This document shows positions 8,711-18,422 of a stretch of DNA of 64,000 nucleotides, in pieces (position 1 is the stretch's first letter; every line of letters starts with the position of its first letter). The notes beneath the pieces are model-generated. The model was not told where the DNA came from. It saw nothing but the letters and a program-made list of their open reading frames with translations, and ran no database searches. Both the position numbers and the translations under genes were made by a program. Origin of the DNA: Marinomonas sp. UCMA 3892. GTDB lineage: Bacteria > Pseudomonadota > Gammaproteobacteria > Pseudomonadales > Marinomonadaceae. The stretch lies in contig NZ_PTXN01000010.1 in NCBI RefSeq assembly GCF_012726345.1, positions 124,001 through 188,000 of the forward strand. The letters run 5' to 3'.

Positions 8711-11700
8711 ATGCAAACATTGATTGAGGCAGCCTTAGCTCGCTCTCGTACCGTAATGATGTTTTTCGTCCTCATATTGATTATGGGCACGGTTTCTTAT
8801 ATCGAAATAGCAAAAGAAAGTGACCCCGATATTACCATTCCAATGGCTTATGTCTCCGTCTCTCTAGATGGCATTTCACCAGAAGATGCCGACAGCTTGT
8901 TGGTTCATCCGTTAGAAAAAGAACTCAAAGGACTAGAAGGCTTAAAAGAACTAAAATCTACCGCCTCAGAAGGCCATGCCTCTATCATGTTGGAGTTCGA
9001 GTCTGGCGTAAATATTGACCAAGCAATTAGCGACACTAAAGATAAGGTAGACCGAGCAAAAAGTGAATTACCGGACGATGCAGACGAACCAACAGTCACC
9101 GAAATTAATCTTTCAACCTTTCCTGTGTTACGTGTCAACTTATCAGGCAATGTTAGCTTCGCCACACTTAGTCGCACAGCAAAAAGCCTACAAGACTCTA
9201 TTGAAGCAATTGATGGTGTTTTAGAGGCCAAAATCAGCGGTGATCGTGATCAACAAGCGCAGATCATCATTCGCCCAGAGCAACTCGAATCATATAATTT
9301 ATCATTATCTGACGTGGCCAACTTCGTTTCTGGCAACAATCGTTTGGTGGCTGCAGGCAATCTAGACACCGGGGCTGGACGCTTCTCTTTAAAAGTCCCA
9401 GGCTTACTCAAGACAAAAGAAGACATTCTAAATTTGCCAATTAAAGCTGATGGTGATCAAGTCGTCTTACTAGGCGATATTGCGACAGGTGAACTAACAT
9501 TTGAAGATCCAACCAGTTACGCTCGAGTAGAGGGCAAACGCAGTATAACACTTGCAGTATCCAAACGAGTCGGTGTAAATATTATAGAGACCATTGAAGC
9601 AATTAAAGCCGTTGTAAAGAACGAAAGCGAACAGTGGCCAAATGGTGTCGAATACAACCTTACCGGCGATAAATCCACCGACATTGAAACCTCTCTAAAC
9701 GACCTATTTAATAACGTTCTAGCGGCAACGTTACTAGTAATGATAGTTATAGTCTGGGCACTTGGGGTACGAAGTGCTTTCTTGGTCGGTTTAGCCATTC
9801 CAGGGGCCTTCCTTTCAGGAATTTTAATTCTCGATTTACAAGGCTACACCATTAATATGGTGGTTCTTTTTGCATTAATACTTAGTGTCGGCATGCTAGT
9901 TGATGGAGCCATTGTAGTCACCGAGTACGCAGATCGAAAACTGGCTGAAGGTGCATCTAAGCGACAAGCCTACAGCGAAGCAGCAAAGCGCATGGCTTGG
10001 CCAATCACTGCTTCTACCGCCACTACTTTAGCGGTGTTCATGCCGTTACTCTTCTGGCCCGACATAGTCGGAGAATTCATGCGGTTCATGCCTATTACCA
10101 TTATTGCAACTCTTGCCTCGTCTTTAGTCATGGCATTAATTGTATTGCCAACCATCGGTTCTATTATCGGCAAAAAAGGTGCCTATACAGAAAAAACCAT
10201 GCATGCCTTACGCATCACTGAAACAGGTGACCTAAAAGAACTTACTGGCCCCACAGGTTTCTACGGAAGAACACTAACTCGCTTAGTCGAATATCCTATT
10301 TGGGTTTTACTATTCACCATTGTTCTGCTGCTTAGTATTTTTGCTAGTTATGGTAAATTTGGTAAAGGCATTGAGTTCTTTCCTAGTATCGAACCTGAAT
10401 CAGCCAACCTAGATATACGTGCCCGTGGTGATTTATCTCTGGAAGAAAAAGATGAGTTAGTAAGACTGGTTGAACAGCAAGTTATTGGTAATCCTTCACT
10501 AAAAAGCGTTGTTTCAACAACTTATGCCACCCCAGGCAACAATGCGGCACCGGATAGTATTGGCTCAATCAGTATGGAGTTTATTGAATGGTACAAAAGA
10601 GCCCCTGCTGGCGTTATTTTAGATCGCATACGAGAAAGAACTAAGCAAATCCCCGGCATTGAAATAAGCGCCGAGAAAGAACAAGGCGGGCCACAATCTG
10701 GGGCTGATATCCAGCTACAGCTTAGTTCAAATTACACCGAAGCCCTCAATCTCGCTGCTGATGAAATAAGTAAACAGCTTTTGTTAAGGGATGAAATTAT
10801 CACGGTTAGTGATGACAGATCTCTCGCTGGGATAGAATGGCGTATCGACATTAATCGCGAAGAGGCAAGTCGCTACAATGTTGACGTCAATAGTCTTGGT
10901 AATGTTATTAAACTTGTCACCACCGGCATAACTTTAAGCGATTTTTTGCCCGAAGGTGCTGACGACAAAATTGATATCGTTTTACGCTACCCGGTGAATC
11001 AACGCAGCCTCGATCAATTGGATCAACTACAGGTTCCAACAAACCAAGGCAGCATTCCAGCCAGCAACTTTATTCATCGATATGCAGCACCAAAGCAAGG
11101 AGTGATAAACAGGACCGATGGCAAAAAAACCATTAAAATTGATGCCGACGTGAAAGACGGCTTAGTCGTTGATGAAGTAATAAAAGCCATAAAAGTAAAA
11201 CTAGATGCTGCTGGTATTGATAAAGCTGTCAGTTATGAGTTCCGTGGCAACACCGAAGATCAACAAAAATCCATGATATTTTTAATCAAAGCATTTGGCG
11301 TAGCTTTTTTCATCATGGCGATCATTCTTGTCACTCAATTTAACAACTTCTTCCAATGCTTATTAATTCTGAGTGCGGTGATCTTTTCAACCATGGGTGT
11401 ATTCATTGGCCTAATGGTAAAAGGGCAGCCGTTCGGTATTGTAATGAGTGGAGTTGGTGTTATCGCTTTGGCAGGCATTGTGGTTAACAACAATATTGTT
11501 CTAATCGACACTTTCAACGGTTTGCGTAAACAAGGCATGATGGTACGTGAAGCGGCTATTAGAACAGGTGTTCAGCGTCTAAGACCTGTTATGCTAACCA
11601 CTATTACGACCATTCTTGGTTTGGTTCCAATGGTTTTTCAATTTAATATTGATCTCGTGCACCAATCCTTTAGTATCGGCGCACCATCGGCTCAATGGTG

Positions 11701-11920
11701 GACACAACTATCTACTGCTATTGCTGGAGGCCTCACCTTCGCCACGCCATTAACGCTTATTCTGACGCCCTGTTTATTGGTTTTAGGTTACCGACGTAAA
11801 GAGCGAAAGCAGCTCCAAGCATTAGAAGAGCAGACAATGGAAGGAGAAAATCCAAAGGGAGAAAAACAAGAGCAGTCGTTTAATACAGCTGACAACAACT
11901 CCCCCGACAAAGACAGTTAA
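8711..11920 (+). CDS. RND efflux permease (AcrB/HAE family), 1069 aa
   Basis: The length and layout fit an inner-membrane RND pump. There is one N-terminal helix (about 10-32), a large periplasmic loop, a cluster of helices at about 335-500, a second periplasmic loop and a final helix cluster at about 865-1030. The TM4 motif GMLVDGAIVVTEY near 395 carries the proton-relay Asp; the usual second Asp of HAE1 pumps is Gly here. The C-terminal tail (about 1035-1069) is charged and Gln/Glu-rich. It pairs with the adaptor directly upstream. The drug or metabolite exported cannot be told from sequence. A strong terminator follows at 11953-11990. Confidence 0.93.
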   Translation: MQTLIEAALARSRTVMMFFVLILIMGTVSYIEIAKESDPDITIPMAYVSVSLDGISPEDADSLLVHPLEKELKGLEGLKELKSTASEGHASIMLEFESGVNIDQAISDTKDKVDRAKSELPDDADEPTVTEINLSTFPVLRVNLSGNVSFATLSRTAKSLQDSIEAIDGVLEAKISGDRDQQAQIIIRPEQLESYNLSLSDVANFVSGNNRLVAAGNLDTGAGRFSLKVPGLLKTKEDILNLPIKADGDQVVLLGDIATGELTFEDPTSYARVEGKRSITLAVSKRVGVNIIETIEAIKAVVKNESEQWPNGVEYNLTGDKSTDIETSLNDLFNNVLAATLLVMIVIVWALGVRSAFLVGLAIPGAFLSGILILDLQGYTINMVVLFALILSVGMLVDGAIVVTEYADRKLAEGASKRQAYSEAAKRMAWPITASTATTLAVFMPLLFWPDIVGEFMRFMPITIIATLASSLVMALIVLPTIGSIIGKKGAYTEKTMHALRITETGDLKELTGPTGFYGRTLTRLVEYPIWVLLFTIVLLLSIFASYGKFGKGIEFFPSIEPESANLDIRARGDLSLEEKDELVRLVEQQVIGNPSLKSVVSTTYATPGNNAAPDSIGSISMEFIEWYKRAPAGVILDRIRERTKQIPGIEISAEKEQGGPQSGADIQLQLSSNYTEALNLAADEISKQLLLRDEIITVSDDRSLAGIEWRIDINREEASRYNVDVNSLGNVIKLVTTGITLSDFLPEGADDKIDIVLRYPVNQRSLDQLDQLQVPTNQGSIPASNFIHRYAAPKQGVINRTDGKKTIKIDADVKDGLVVDEVIKAIKVKLDAAGIDKAVSYEFRGNTEDQQKSMIFLIKAFGVAFFIMAIILVTQFNNFFQCLLILSAVIFSTMGVFIGLMVKGQPFGIVMSGVGVIALAGIVVNNNIVLIDTFNGLRKQGMMVREAAIRTGVQRLRPVMLTTITTILGLVPMVFQFNIDLVHQSFSIGAPSAQWWTQLSTAIAGGLTFATPLTLILTPCLLVLGYRRKERKQLQALEEQTMEGENPKGEKQEQSFNTADNNSPDKDS

Positions 11921-11952
11921 AATTTAGCTGTAAAAATGCGATAACCGAATAG

Positions 11953-11990
11953 AAAAAGCGGACTTAGAAAACATTCTAAGTCCGCTTTTT
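11953..11990 (+). terminator. Strong rho-independent terminator of the RND operon; landing site of the group II intron
   Basis: A perfect 17-bp stem (AAAAAGCGGACTTAGAA paired with TTCTAAGTCCGCTTTTT) has a 4-nt loop and ends in a T-run. It lies 32 nt after the RND permease stop. The intron begins one or two bases after the T-run, which is the insertion preference known for class IIC introns. Confidence 0.9.
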
Positions 11991-12680
11991 TGTTTGCCCA
12001 GCGAAGCTGGCAAACCCGTCAGGTTGTAAGAAACCTGTCTCACCCCGACTGGGGGGAAGAGAATCCGAATCGCAAGGGCGTTGCTGGCCAACGGCAGGGT
12101 CTGAAGGAAGCGATAGGAAGTTAACAGTACACAACGCAAGTGAACCTGCTTCGGCAGTTTAGGTGGGTAAGCGTGCAAAATAGCGCAAAGCCCGATACTC
12201 AGTCAGACCTAGGCTGTGTTTGAGGGTGGCATTGTTAACAGGGCGTCAGTGCAGTAACTGGGGAAGCCTGGCATCCAATCCGGTCTTGAATTGGAAGCAT
12301 GCGTTCGAGGTGTGAGCCAAGGCGTGTGTTGGTGTGAGGTGGCAGATGAATCCGTAGTAGTGAGTAAAGCTCAGCCAATGAAACCCAGTAATGGTGTGGA
12401 GGAGAAAACTGAGCTGACCAACAGCATGACGTTTGTTGGGGCATCGTTTAGTCAAAAGCTAATCGGTGTTGCGAAGGGAGGAAGTAAGCTTTAAGTCTGT
12501 GATGAGCAGATGTTTTTTTTTAGTGGTACACGAACTGACGAATAATCGGGGTCTTCCAGCGTGGTGATCTGTGGAAGCAGAAAACTGGAGTTGGAAACCG
12601 TACGAGGGAGTAGATCTGACACCGTTTTAGTAAATTGCCATTGAGCTAGAAGGCTAAACCTCAGAGCGAAATAGACCAAC

Positions 12681-14015
12681 ATGAAGAAGAAACATTTTGT
12701 CCCCACACAGCGCACAACCCAAGAGGAGAGGCACCGAGTTTATTACAGCATGTATGGTCACTTGCTGAGTAAGGAGAGACTGTACAAAGGCTTCAAAAAG
12801 GTGTGGAAAGCAAAAGGCGCGGCTGGCATAGATAAGCAGAGCCTGAGTGACTTCGCCTCGAAGTTGAGTGATGAACTGGATCAACTTCTTCTTGAACTGA
12901 AAACCAAGCAGTATCAACCGCGTCCAGTCAGACGGGTAGAAATCCCCAAAGCGGACGGTGGTGTGCGATTGCTTGGGATCCCGACCGTTCGGGATCGAGT
13001 CGTTCAACAAACCCTAACCGACATCCTTACGCCCATTTTTGAAGAACAGTTCCATCCCTCGAGTTTTGGCTATCGACCAAAGCGAAGCTGTCATGATGCG
13101 ATCAACAAAGCCACGATGTTTATGCGCCGTTATAGCCTAAACCATGTGGTGGATATGGATCTATCAAAATGCTTTGATCGACTGGATCATGGCTTAATTT
13201 TAAAAAGCCTGAGAAAGCGAATCACAGACGGCAGTGTGTTGAAGCTGATAGAACAGTTCCTAAAAAGTGGCGTAATGGTTGGTACGGATTGGCAAGAAAC
13301 AGAGCAAGGTAGTCCGCAAGGAGGGGTGATCAGCCCCTTGATAGCAAACGTCTACTTAGATGAGTTTGACCAACAAATGCGTCAAAGAGGTCATCGAATC
13401 GTGCGCTATGCGGATGATATCCTGATTCTGTGTCGTAGCCGAGCGGGTGCAGAGAATGCACGAGCACAGGCAACGATCATCTTGGAGAAACAGCTTAAGC
13501 TCAAAGTGAACGAAGAAAAGACGCACCTTACGCACAGTCGTGAGGGAGTGAAGTTTTTAGGCGTGGAGATCGGAAGTCGATATACCCGAATCCAAACCAA
13601 GAAACTGGACTTGTTCAAACAACGGCTTAAGCAGATGACGAAACGAAACGGCGGTAAACCGTTGAGTGATGTGATCAAACAGCTGAATCCGCTATTAAGA
13701 GGGTTCAGACAGTACTTCAGGATTGCCAATGCGAGTGGTGAATTCAAGAAAATCGCCCAATGGTTAAGGAGACGGCTTCGCAGTGCTCAACTAAAATTAT
13801 GGAAGAAACCTAAACGGCTGCATCGAAGGCTCAAGCAACTGGGCTACAAGCCGCCGTTTAAGTACATCTCGATGACCAGTTGGAGAAATGCAGCGAGTCC
13901 ATTAGCCAGCCACGCGATGCCAAACAAATGGTTCGATGAGCAAGGTTTGGTGAATCTTGAAGAAGTGAGAACGGGGTATGTGTTCAGTGTTTATACTGAA
14001 TGGAAGTTTGCATGA
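12681..14015 (+). CDS. ltrA: Group II intron reverse transcriptase/maturase, 444 aa
   Basis: The reverse transcriptase core shows, in order, the RT-0/RT-1 region (GAAGIDKQSL, near 50), RT-2 (RRVEIPKADGGVRLLGIP near 85), RT-3 (DMDLSKCFDRLDH near 160), RT-4 (GSPQGGVISPLIANVYLDEF near 210) and the catalytic YADD at residues 243-246. The X/maturase thumb follows (about 330-420). No C-terminal HNH endonuclease domain is present, as in class IIC enzymes that insert at hairpins without cutting the second strand themselves. The protein splices its own intron RNA and copies it into DNA. The stop codon TGA (14013-14015) overlaps the first bases of ribozyme domain V. The ribosome-binding site is weak. 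Confidence 0.93.
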   Translation: MKKKHFVPTQRTTQEERHRVYYSMYGHLLSKERLYKGFKKVWKAKGAAGIDKQSLSDFASKLSDELDQLLLELKTKQYQPRPVRRVEIPKADGGVRLLGIPTVRDRVVQQTLTDILTPIFEEQFHPSSFGYRPKRSCHDAINKATMFMRRYSLNHVVDMDLSKCFDRLDHGLILKSLRKRITDGSVLKLIEQFLKSGVMVGTDWQETEQGSPQGGVISPLIANVYLDEFDQQMRQRGHRIVRYADDILILCRSRAGAENARAQATIILEKQLKLKVNEEKTHLTHSREGVKFLGVEIGSRYTRIQTKKLDLFKQRLKQMTKRNGGKPLSDVIKQLNPLLRGFRQYFRIANASGEFKKIAQWLRRRLRSAQLKLWKKPKRLHRRLKQLGYKPPFKYISMTSWRNAASPLASHAMPNKWFDEQGLVNLEEVRTGYVFSVYTEWKFA

Positions 14016-14044
14016 GCCGTATACGAGGTCCGTACGTACGGTTC
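14014..14044 (+). ncRNA. Group II intron catalytic domain V
   Basis: The hairpin has a lower stem GAGCCGTA/TACGGTTC that includes the AGC catalytic triad, a 2-nt CG bulge, an upper stem TACG/CGTA and a small loop. This is the standard domain V architecture. It overlaps the last two bases of the maturase stop codon. Confidence 0.85.
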
Positions 14045-14104
14045 TGTGAGAGGGATGAGGCGGCAACGCCTCACCCTACTCGATATTTATAGCTTGCTGT
14101 TCAA

Positions 14105-14956
14105 CTATACTTGTCGGCTTTTGGGAATGATTAATGGTGTACCCGAAACAGGATCTTCCAGAATCATACAGGGTAAGCCAAATACGTCTTCAATAAGTGC
14201 TTCAGTGACTATGTCTTTGGGGGCGCCAGAGGCAATGATTTTTCCTGCTTTCATAGCAATAAGATTGTCAGCGTATCGGCAAGCGTGATTAAGGTCATGC
14301 AGAACCGCCACCATGGTATGACCTTGTAGGCGGTTTAAGTCTTGAAATAAATCCATCAGCTCAATTTGATGAGCGATATCTAAGTACGTTGTTGGCTCAT
14401 CTAATAACAGTAATGGCGTTTCTTGAGCCAATGCCATTGCTACCCATACACGTTGTTTTTGCCCTCCAGAAAGTTGATCAACATGATGCTGAGCGAACTC
14501 CATTATGCCCGTTGCTTTCATTGCAGACTCTACGGCTATCTGGTCTTGTTCGCGCCAAGGCTGAAACCATTTCTGATGGGGGAAACGGCCACGAGCGACT
14601 AAATCGACCACTTTTATGCCATCTGGAGCAATTGCGCTTTGTGGTAAGAGCCCCAGTATTTTTGCTACCTCACGGGTTGGTAAGCTATGAATGTCTTGGC
14701 CATTTAGTCGTACTTGGCCAGATGTTGGTGGCAGCAATCTACTCAGTGCTCTTAGTAAAGTGGATTTTCCACAGCCATTTGGGCCAACAATAATACTGAA
14801 CTTACCTTCAGGAATATCAACCGAGAGATTGTTGGCGATGATTGTTTGATCGTAACCGAGGGTAACAGATTGGGTCGACAAAGAAAGTTCTGGCAAAGCT
14901 TGATAGTCTGTATCGTTTGATTTGTTCTGCTGAATTTCTGTGACTGTTGCTGTCAT
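14105..14956 (-). CDS. Iron-siderophore ABC transporter ATPase (FecE-like), 283 aa
   Basis: This is a cytosolic ATPase of the FecE/FepC/BtuD group. It has Walker A GPNGCGKST near residue 58, signature LSGGQKQRV near 162, Walker B LLLLDEPTTYLD near 182 and switch His in VLHDLNHACRYADN near 218. The N-terminal 25 residues are a polar extension. It is last in a four-gene operon (SBP, permease, permease, ATPase) with 4-nt overlaps. It powers uptake of a ferric siderophore across the inner membrane; the ligand is unknown. Confidence 0.92.
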   Translation of the reverse strand: MTATVTEIQQNKSNDTDYQALPELSLSTQSVTLGYDQTIIANNLSVDIPEGKFSIIVGPNGCGKSTLLRALSRLLPPTSGQVRLNGQDIHSLPTREVAKILGLLPQSAIAPDGIKVVDLVARGRFPHQKWFQPWREQDQIAVESAMKATGIMEFAQHHVDQLSGGQKQRVWVAMALAQETPLLLLDEPTTYLDIAHQIELMDLFQDLNRLQGHTMVAVLHDLNHACRYADNLIAMKAGKIIASGAPKDIVTEALIEDVFGLPCMILEDPVSGTPLIIPKSRQV

Positions 14957-15969
14957 TTTCTTCCCTCACGAATAATTAAAAACACTAAATAAATACCACC
15001 CAAGCTCACGGTGATGAGTCCTACCGGTAATGTCGAGCCTTCCCAGCCATGTTGCGCGATAAAATCTGCGCTAAGTAATAACAAGCCGCCGACTAGAGCG
15101 GATGATCCTAATGAGGTGCTCGCGCTGTTTTCAAGACGTTTTGCTATCTGAGGCGCGGCCAGAGCAATGAAGGCTATTGGGCCTGTGATGGCGGTGGCTA
15201 CAGCGGTTAGAGCAACGCCAACAAACATTAGGGCGAGACGGGTTTTATTCACTGAAACGCCCAGCGCCGCCGCGGTATCGTCGCCCATTTCGAGTAATTT
15301 CATACGAGTATTAAGCAAAAAAGCACAAAGGATAAAGACCGTAATGAGTACCGCTGCTGGCAATATGCGCGCCCAGGTCATACCATTGAGTGTGCCTGCA
15401 CTCCATAGCGCTGCTGTCATTGCTGTTTCCAATGAAACGCTGAGTATCAGCCATTGGTTAAACGCAGAAAGGGTGGCACTAATCGCGATGCCTACAATGA
15501 TTAATCGAAAACCGGAATGGCCATCTCTATAGGCAAAAATATAAACGAGCAAGGCAGAAAAAAGACCGCCCAGAATTGCGCCCAATACACTGAACCAGTA
15601 GAGATTGCTAAACAAAGCAATAGACAGCAAAACCCCGGTAAAGGCGCCCACATTAAAGCCAGTGATGTCAGGGCTACCCAAAGGGTTACGAACCAATGAT
15701 TGGAATACGGCACCGCTGATTCCTAGCGCCGCACCGATTACTAAGGCGGCAAACAATCTAGATGCTCGCCATTGCCACACAACAATGGATTGATATGGGT
15801 CTGCTTGACCTGTGATAAGTTGCCAAATATCTTGAGTATTTTCGGCAATGTGTTGGCCAAAAAAAAGTGTGGCAATGATCAACGCAAGAGTAAAAGAACA
15901 AATGATTTGCTTTGGGTAGTGGCTGATAACATTGGTTATTGTCAGTGTGTAGGTACGATAGATCTTCAT
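14953..15969 (-). CDS. Iron-siderophore ABC permease (FecD-like), 338 aa
   Basis: This is a polytopic BtuC/FecCD-fold permease with about nine to ten hydrophobic segments. Family landmarks are RASRLFAALVIGAALGISGAVFQ (about 65-88), NPLGSPDITGFNVGA (about 93-107) and the late GPIAFIALAAPQIAKRL (about 258-274), which precedes the ATPase-coupling loop. It overlaps the ATPase gene by 4 nt (ATGA) and the preceding permease gene by 4 nt. With that permease it should form the heterodimeric membrane channel of a ferric-siderophore importer. Confidence 0.92.
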   Translation of the reverse strand: MKIYRTYTLTITNVISHYPKQIICSFTLALIIATLFFGQHIAENTQDIWQLITGQADPYQSIVVWQWRASRLFAALVIGAALGISGAVFQSLVRNPLGSPDITGFNVGAFTGVLLSIALFSNLYWFSVLGAILGGLFSALLVYIFAYRDGHSGFRLIIVGIAISATLSAFNQWLILSVSLETAMTAALWSAGTLNGMTWARILPAAVLITVFILCAFLLNTRMKLLEMGDDTAAALGVSVNKTRLALMFVGVALTAVATAITGPIAFIALAAPQIAKRLENSASTSLGSSALVGGLLLLSADFIAQHGWEGSTLPVGLITVSLGGIYLVFLIIREGRK

Positions 15970-16982
15970 AGTCCAGAAGCTCCTTTTTTGCGCACTAAAT
16001 AAATCAGAATAGGTGCGCCGATAAACGCGGTCACAATAGAAACCCGTAACTCCCCAACAATTAATACACGCCCGATGATGTCAGCAATTAATAGCAATAT
16101 AGGCGTTAGGATAAAGCAAAAGGGGATGATCCAACGTTGATCTGGGCCCACCATCCAGCGAGCAATATGCGGCATCATAAGACTGACAAAACCAATGGGT
16201 CCAGCCGCCGCAGTGGCAGCGCCACAGAGCAATGTAACTGCTATTAGCCCTAACAACTGAATTCGAGCGGGTTTGCTGCCCAGTGCTGAGGCCAAAGAAT
16301 CGCCTAATCCAAATGCATTAAGAGCTGGGGTAATCGATATGGCTAATAAACAGCCACCGATGACAATAGGGGCGATAAATAATGGGACAGATAACGAGCG
16401 AATATCTAGACTACCAACTGCCCAAAAACGCATCTGATCAAATGCACTTGGATTAAAAAGAGTAAGGCCAGAGCTAATACCGCCAAATACGGCGCCAAGG
16501 GCAACCCCTGCTAGCGTAAGTTTCAGAGGGTCGGTTTTACCGCCGCCAATGCTGCCAACGAAATATACTAATAAACTGGCTAAAAAAGCGCCCAGAGCCG
16601 CGTAGCCAAAAAATTGAGTCAGCTGAGTTGCGCCTAAAAAGACGATGGCAATTGCTATGGCTAAACTGGCGCCTAAGTTAACGCCAAGAATGCCGGGATC
16701 CGCCAAAGGATTTCGGGTTATCGCCTGAATCAGTGCGCCAGACGTTCCAAGCGCCATACCGACAAAAAGCCCATTTAAAGTGCGTGGTAAACGACCTTCA
16801 ATAACAATGGTTTTGGTAAGTCCATGTTCTTTGCCCATGAAGATATTCCACAGAATGTCCATGGAAATCGGCTTAGCCCCAATGCATAAACTGGCGATCA
16901 TAATAATGAATAAAAATAGCAGCAATGCGAATAACCAAGCATATCGCTTGCTCTTTGACGCGGACATTGTGTTATTGGTCAT
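15966..16982 (-). CDS. Iron-siderophore ABC permease (FecC-like), 338 aa
   Basis: This is the second FecCD-fold permease of the operon. The landmarks are GRLPRTLNGLFVGMALGTSGALIQ (about 63-86), NPLADPGILGVNLGASLA (about 91-108) and AGPIGFVSLMMPHIARWMVG (about 258-277). Its length and helix pattern match the partner permease downstream, but the sequences are clearly distinct paralogues. It overlaps both neighbours by 4 nt, which argues for tight stoichiometric expression. Confidence 0.92.
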   Translation of the reverse strand: MTNNTMSASKSKRYAWLFALLLFLFIIMIASLCIGAKPISMDILWNIFMGKEHGLTKTIVIEGRLPRTLNGLFVGMALGTSGALIQAITRNPLADPGILGVNLGASLAIAIAIVFLGATQLTQFFGYAALGAFLASLLVYFVGSIGGGKTDPLKLTLAGVALGAVFGGISSGLTLFNPSAFDQMRFWAVGSLDIRSLSVPLFIAPIVIGGCLLAISITPALNAFGLGDSLASALGSKPARIQLLGLIAVTLLCGAATAAAGPIGFVSLMMPHIARWMVGPDQRWIIPFCFILTPILLLIADIIGRVLIVGELRVSIVTAFIGAPILIYLVRKKGASGL

Positions 16983-18010
16983 GACTTTTCACGTCCAAAC
17001 AGTGCTTGTAATCGTTTTAATAAATTGGTTGCGCTGTAATAGTCCAAGCGAAAGGTATCATCGCCAACAGCGAATACCTGTTTGTTTTGTACTGAGCTTG
17101 TTTCATGTAAATAAGGGTTATCTATAAAGGCTTGTTCTCTATCTGAGCTGGCTGAAAACAGCAGTGTAGTGTTGCCAGTTACCGCATCAGGAAACCTTTC
17201 CCCAGTAGCGATGATAATGTCATGACGAATCCCCATGCTGATATTGCCTTTTACGCTCTCGGGGATGTCAGCTAGAGTAAAGCCAAGTTCTTGTAATAAT
17301 CGACCCTGTGCTGACTCTGAGGTCCAAATATTGGCACCAGTGTCGTCTTGGTAGTAGACCATGGCCGTGGTCGGTTGAGGCGGTAGATTAATTGTAGTTT
17401 TGGTGTGTTTCACTTCTTGTTCGAAGTGCTGGATCATGGTTTTCGCTTGTTCTTCTAAACCAAGAATGTCGCCAAAGATGTTTGCTAATTGCATCCAGCT
17501 TTTGTCGTCATACGCAATGACCAATGTGGGTGCGATATCTTTAAGTTGCTCATAAAGCTTGATGGCGGAATCGCCACCTGTTGCAGAAATGATGATCAGA
17601 TCTGGGTTGGCTTTGATTATCGCTTCGGCATTGGGTTCGGTCTGATATAGGGGGATGATACCTCGAGTTTCTGCGATATCTGCCCACTGGCGCATGAACC
17701 CTTGTTCAGATGCAACGCTGGTATTCGCCATGGTGGCGCCAGAACCAACAAGTGGTGCCTTGATGGCGAGTAAAGTACCCGTCAAGGTGACGCTGGTGGA
17801 CACAATTCTGGTTGGTTTTTTATTGAGGGTGAGTGAACCTTCAGGGGTCATGATTGTTCTTGGCCAACCCGATGAGCTTTTTTCTACCTGATCTATTTTT
17901 AATTGTGATTTGTCTGGTAAGGCTGGAGGTGATTGATCACAGCTTGCTAAAGTGAGACTTAAAAAAAGAAGAGCGAAAACTTGTTTGAAGTGTGTCATAA
18001 AACGAACCAT
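16979..18010 (-). CDS. Iron-siderophore substrate-binding lipoprotein (FecB-like), 343 aa
   Basis: The precursor begins with a lipoprotein signal: hydrophobic stretch VFALLFLSLTLASC with the lipobox Cys at about residue 24. The rest is a two-lobed periplasmic binding protein (Peripla_BP_2 type) with features such as KPTRIVSTSVTLTGTLLAI near 65 and NPDLIIISA near 135. I use the ATG at 18010 because it has AGGA 9 nt upstream; an in-frame ATG four codons later lacks this. It is first in the four-gene importer operon, behind a Fur-box-like site, so iron repression is likely. It would deliver the ferric siderophore to the permease pair. Confidence 0.9.
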   Translation of the reverse strand: MVRFMTHFKQVFALLFLSLTLASCDQSPPALPDKSQLKIDQVEKSSSGWPRTIMTPEGSLTLNKKPTRIVSTSVTLTGTLLAIKAPLVGSGATMANTSVASEQGFMRQWADIAETRGIIPLYQTEPNAEAIIKANPDLIIISATGGDSAIKLYEQLKDIAPTLVIAYDDKSWMQLANIFGDILGLEEQAKTMIQHFEQEVKHTKTTINLPPQPTTAMVYYQDDTGANIWTSESAQGRLLQELGFTLADIPESVKGNISMGIRHDIIIATGERFPDAVTGNTTLLFSASSDREQAFIDNPYLHETSSVQNKQVFAVGDDTFRLDYYSATNLLKRLQALFGREKS

Positions 18011-18071
18011 GTCTAAAATCCTGTAGACTAAGAAGAACGCGTCATTATATAGATGAGAATAGAATATTTAT

Positions 18072-18090
18072 ACTATTGATAATCATCTCT
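18072..18090 (-). promoter_or_regulatory. Fur-box-like site upstream of the FecBCDE-type operon
   Basis: The sequence ACTATTGATAATCATCTCT matches about 12 of 19 positions of the classical Fur consensus, with an exact GATAATCAT core. It lies 62-80 nt upstream of the substrate-binding protein start. Iron control is expected for this operon type; the match alone is modest. Confidence 0.5.
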
Positions 18091-18120
18091 ATTTATTTTT
18101 TGTGTCTCTATCTGCTACAC

Positions 18121-18414
18121 AGTAAAACACCAAAAGTTTATGCTATGAGGGTTGACTAGGTTAAGCTTTGAAAGCTTTGGGAAGTCGCTGAATTTAACCT
18201 TGCCATTTTTGAATTTGGGTTTGATGCCAGTGATACGGATTTTTTTGATGTGAGAGAATCCGCAGTGACTTCGAATCGTTTCTTTTTTGATCCAAAGCCG
18301 TTGCAGTGCAGAATTTTAGGATTGGCGGACATGTTGATAATGAGTAAAGTGCATTTGCCTTCCTTTCTTGCTTGCACTATGGCAATAAATTTGAACATAG
18401 AGGTCGTTGCTTTG
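18121..18414 (-). pseudogene. Degraded 3' fragment of a GH79 (heparanase-like) gene
   Basis: This 294-nt stretch aligns without large gaps to 27971-28264, the 3' end of the intact GH79 gene, in the same orientation; by eye about four of five bases agree. On the minus strand both copies encode KEGKCTLLIINMSANPKILH and SKKKRFE(V/I)TADSLTSKK. The fragment has lost one base in a T-run (near 18241-18248), which shifts the frame after SLTSKK and removes the conserved C-terminus. Nothing of the catalytic domain remains. Similarity stops near 18414, shortly before a terminator hairpin. It is a remnant, not a gene. Confidence 0.85.
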
Positions 18415-18422
18415 ATCATACA

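Larger units (their letters stand above)
11992..14084 (+). mobile_element. Group II intron (class IIC-like), about 2.1 kb, complete
   Basis: The element starts near G11992 just after a terminator hairpin and ends near 14079-14084. The 5' ribozyme part (about 11992-12680) is rich in short stems, for example GTTTGCCCAGC/GCTGGCAAAC at the start, and has no credible gene. The reverse transcriptase gene (12681-14015) occupies domain IV. Domain V is at 14014-14044 and domain VI at about 14050-14077: a stem AGGG..GAGGCG / CGCCTC..CCCT with a GCAA loop and an unpaired A at 14073 as likely branch point. The exact 5' and 3' splice positions are uncertain by a few bases. All parts look intact, so the intron may still be mobile. 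Confidence 0.85.

Noticed and set aside
12235..12715. Several open frames of 60-75 codons on both strands in the region before the maturase gene
   Set aside because: The region is the structured 5' RNA of the group II intron; the frames overlap each other, have no ribosome-binding sites and no recognisable products.
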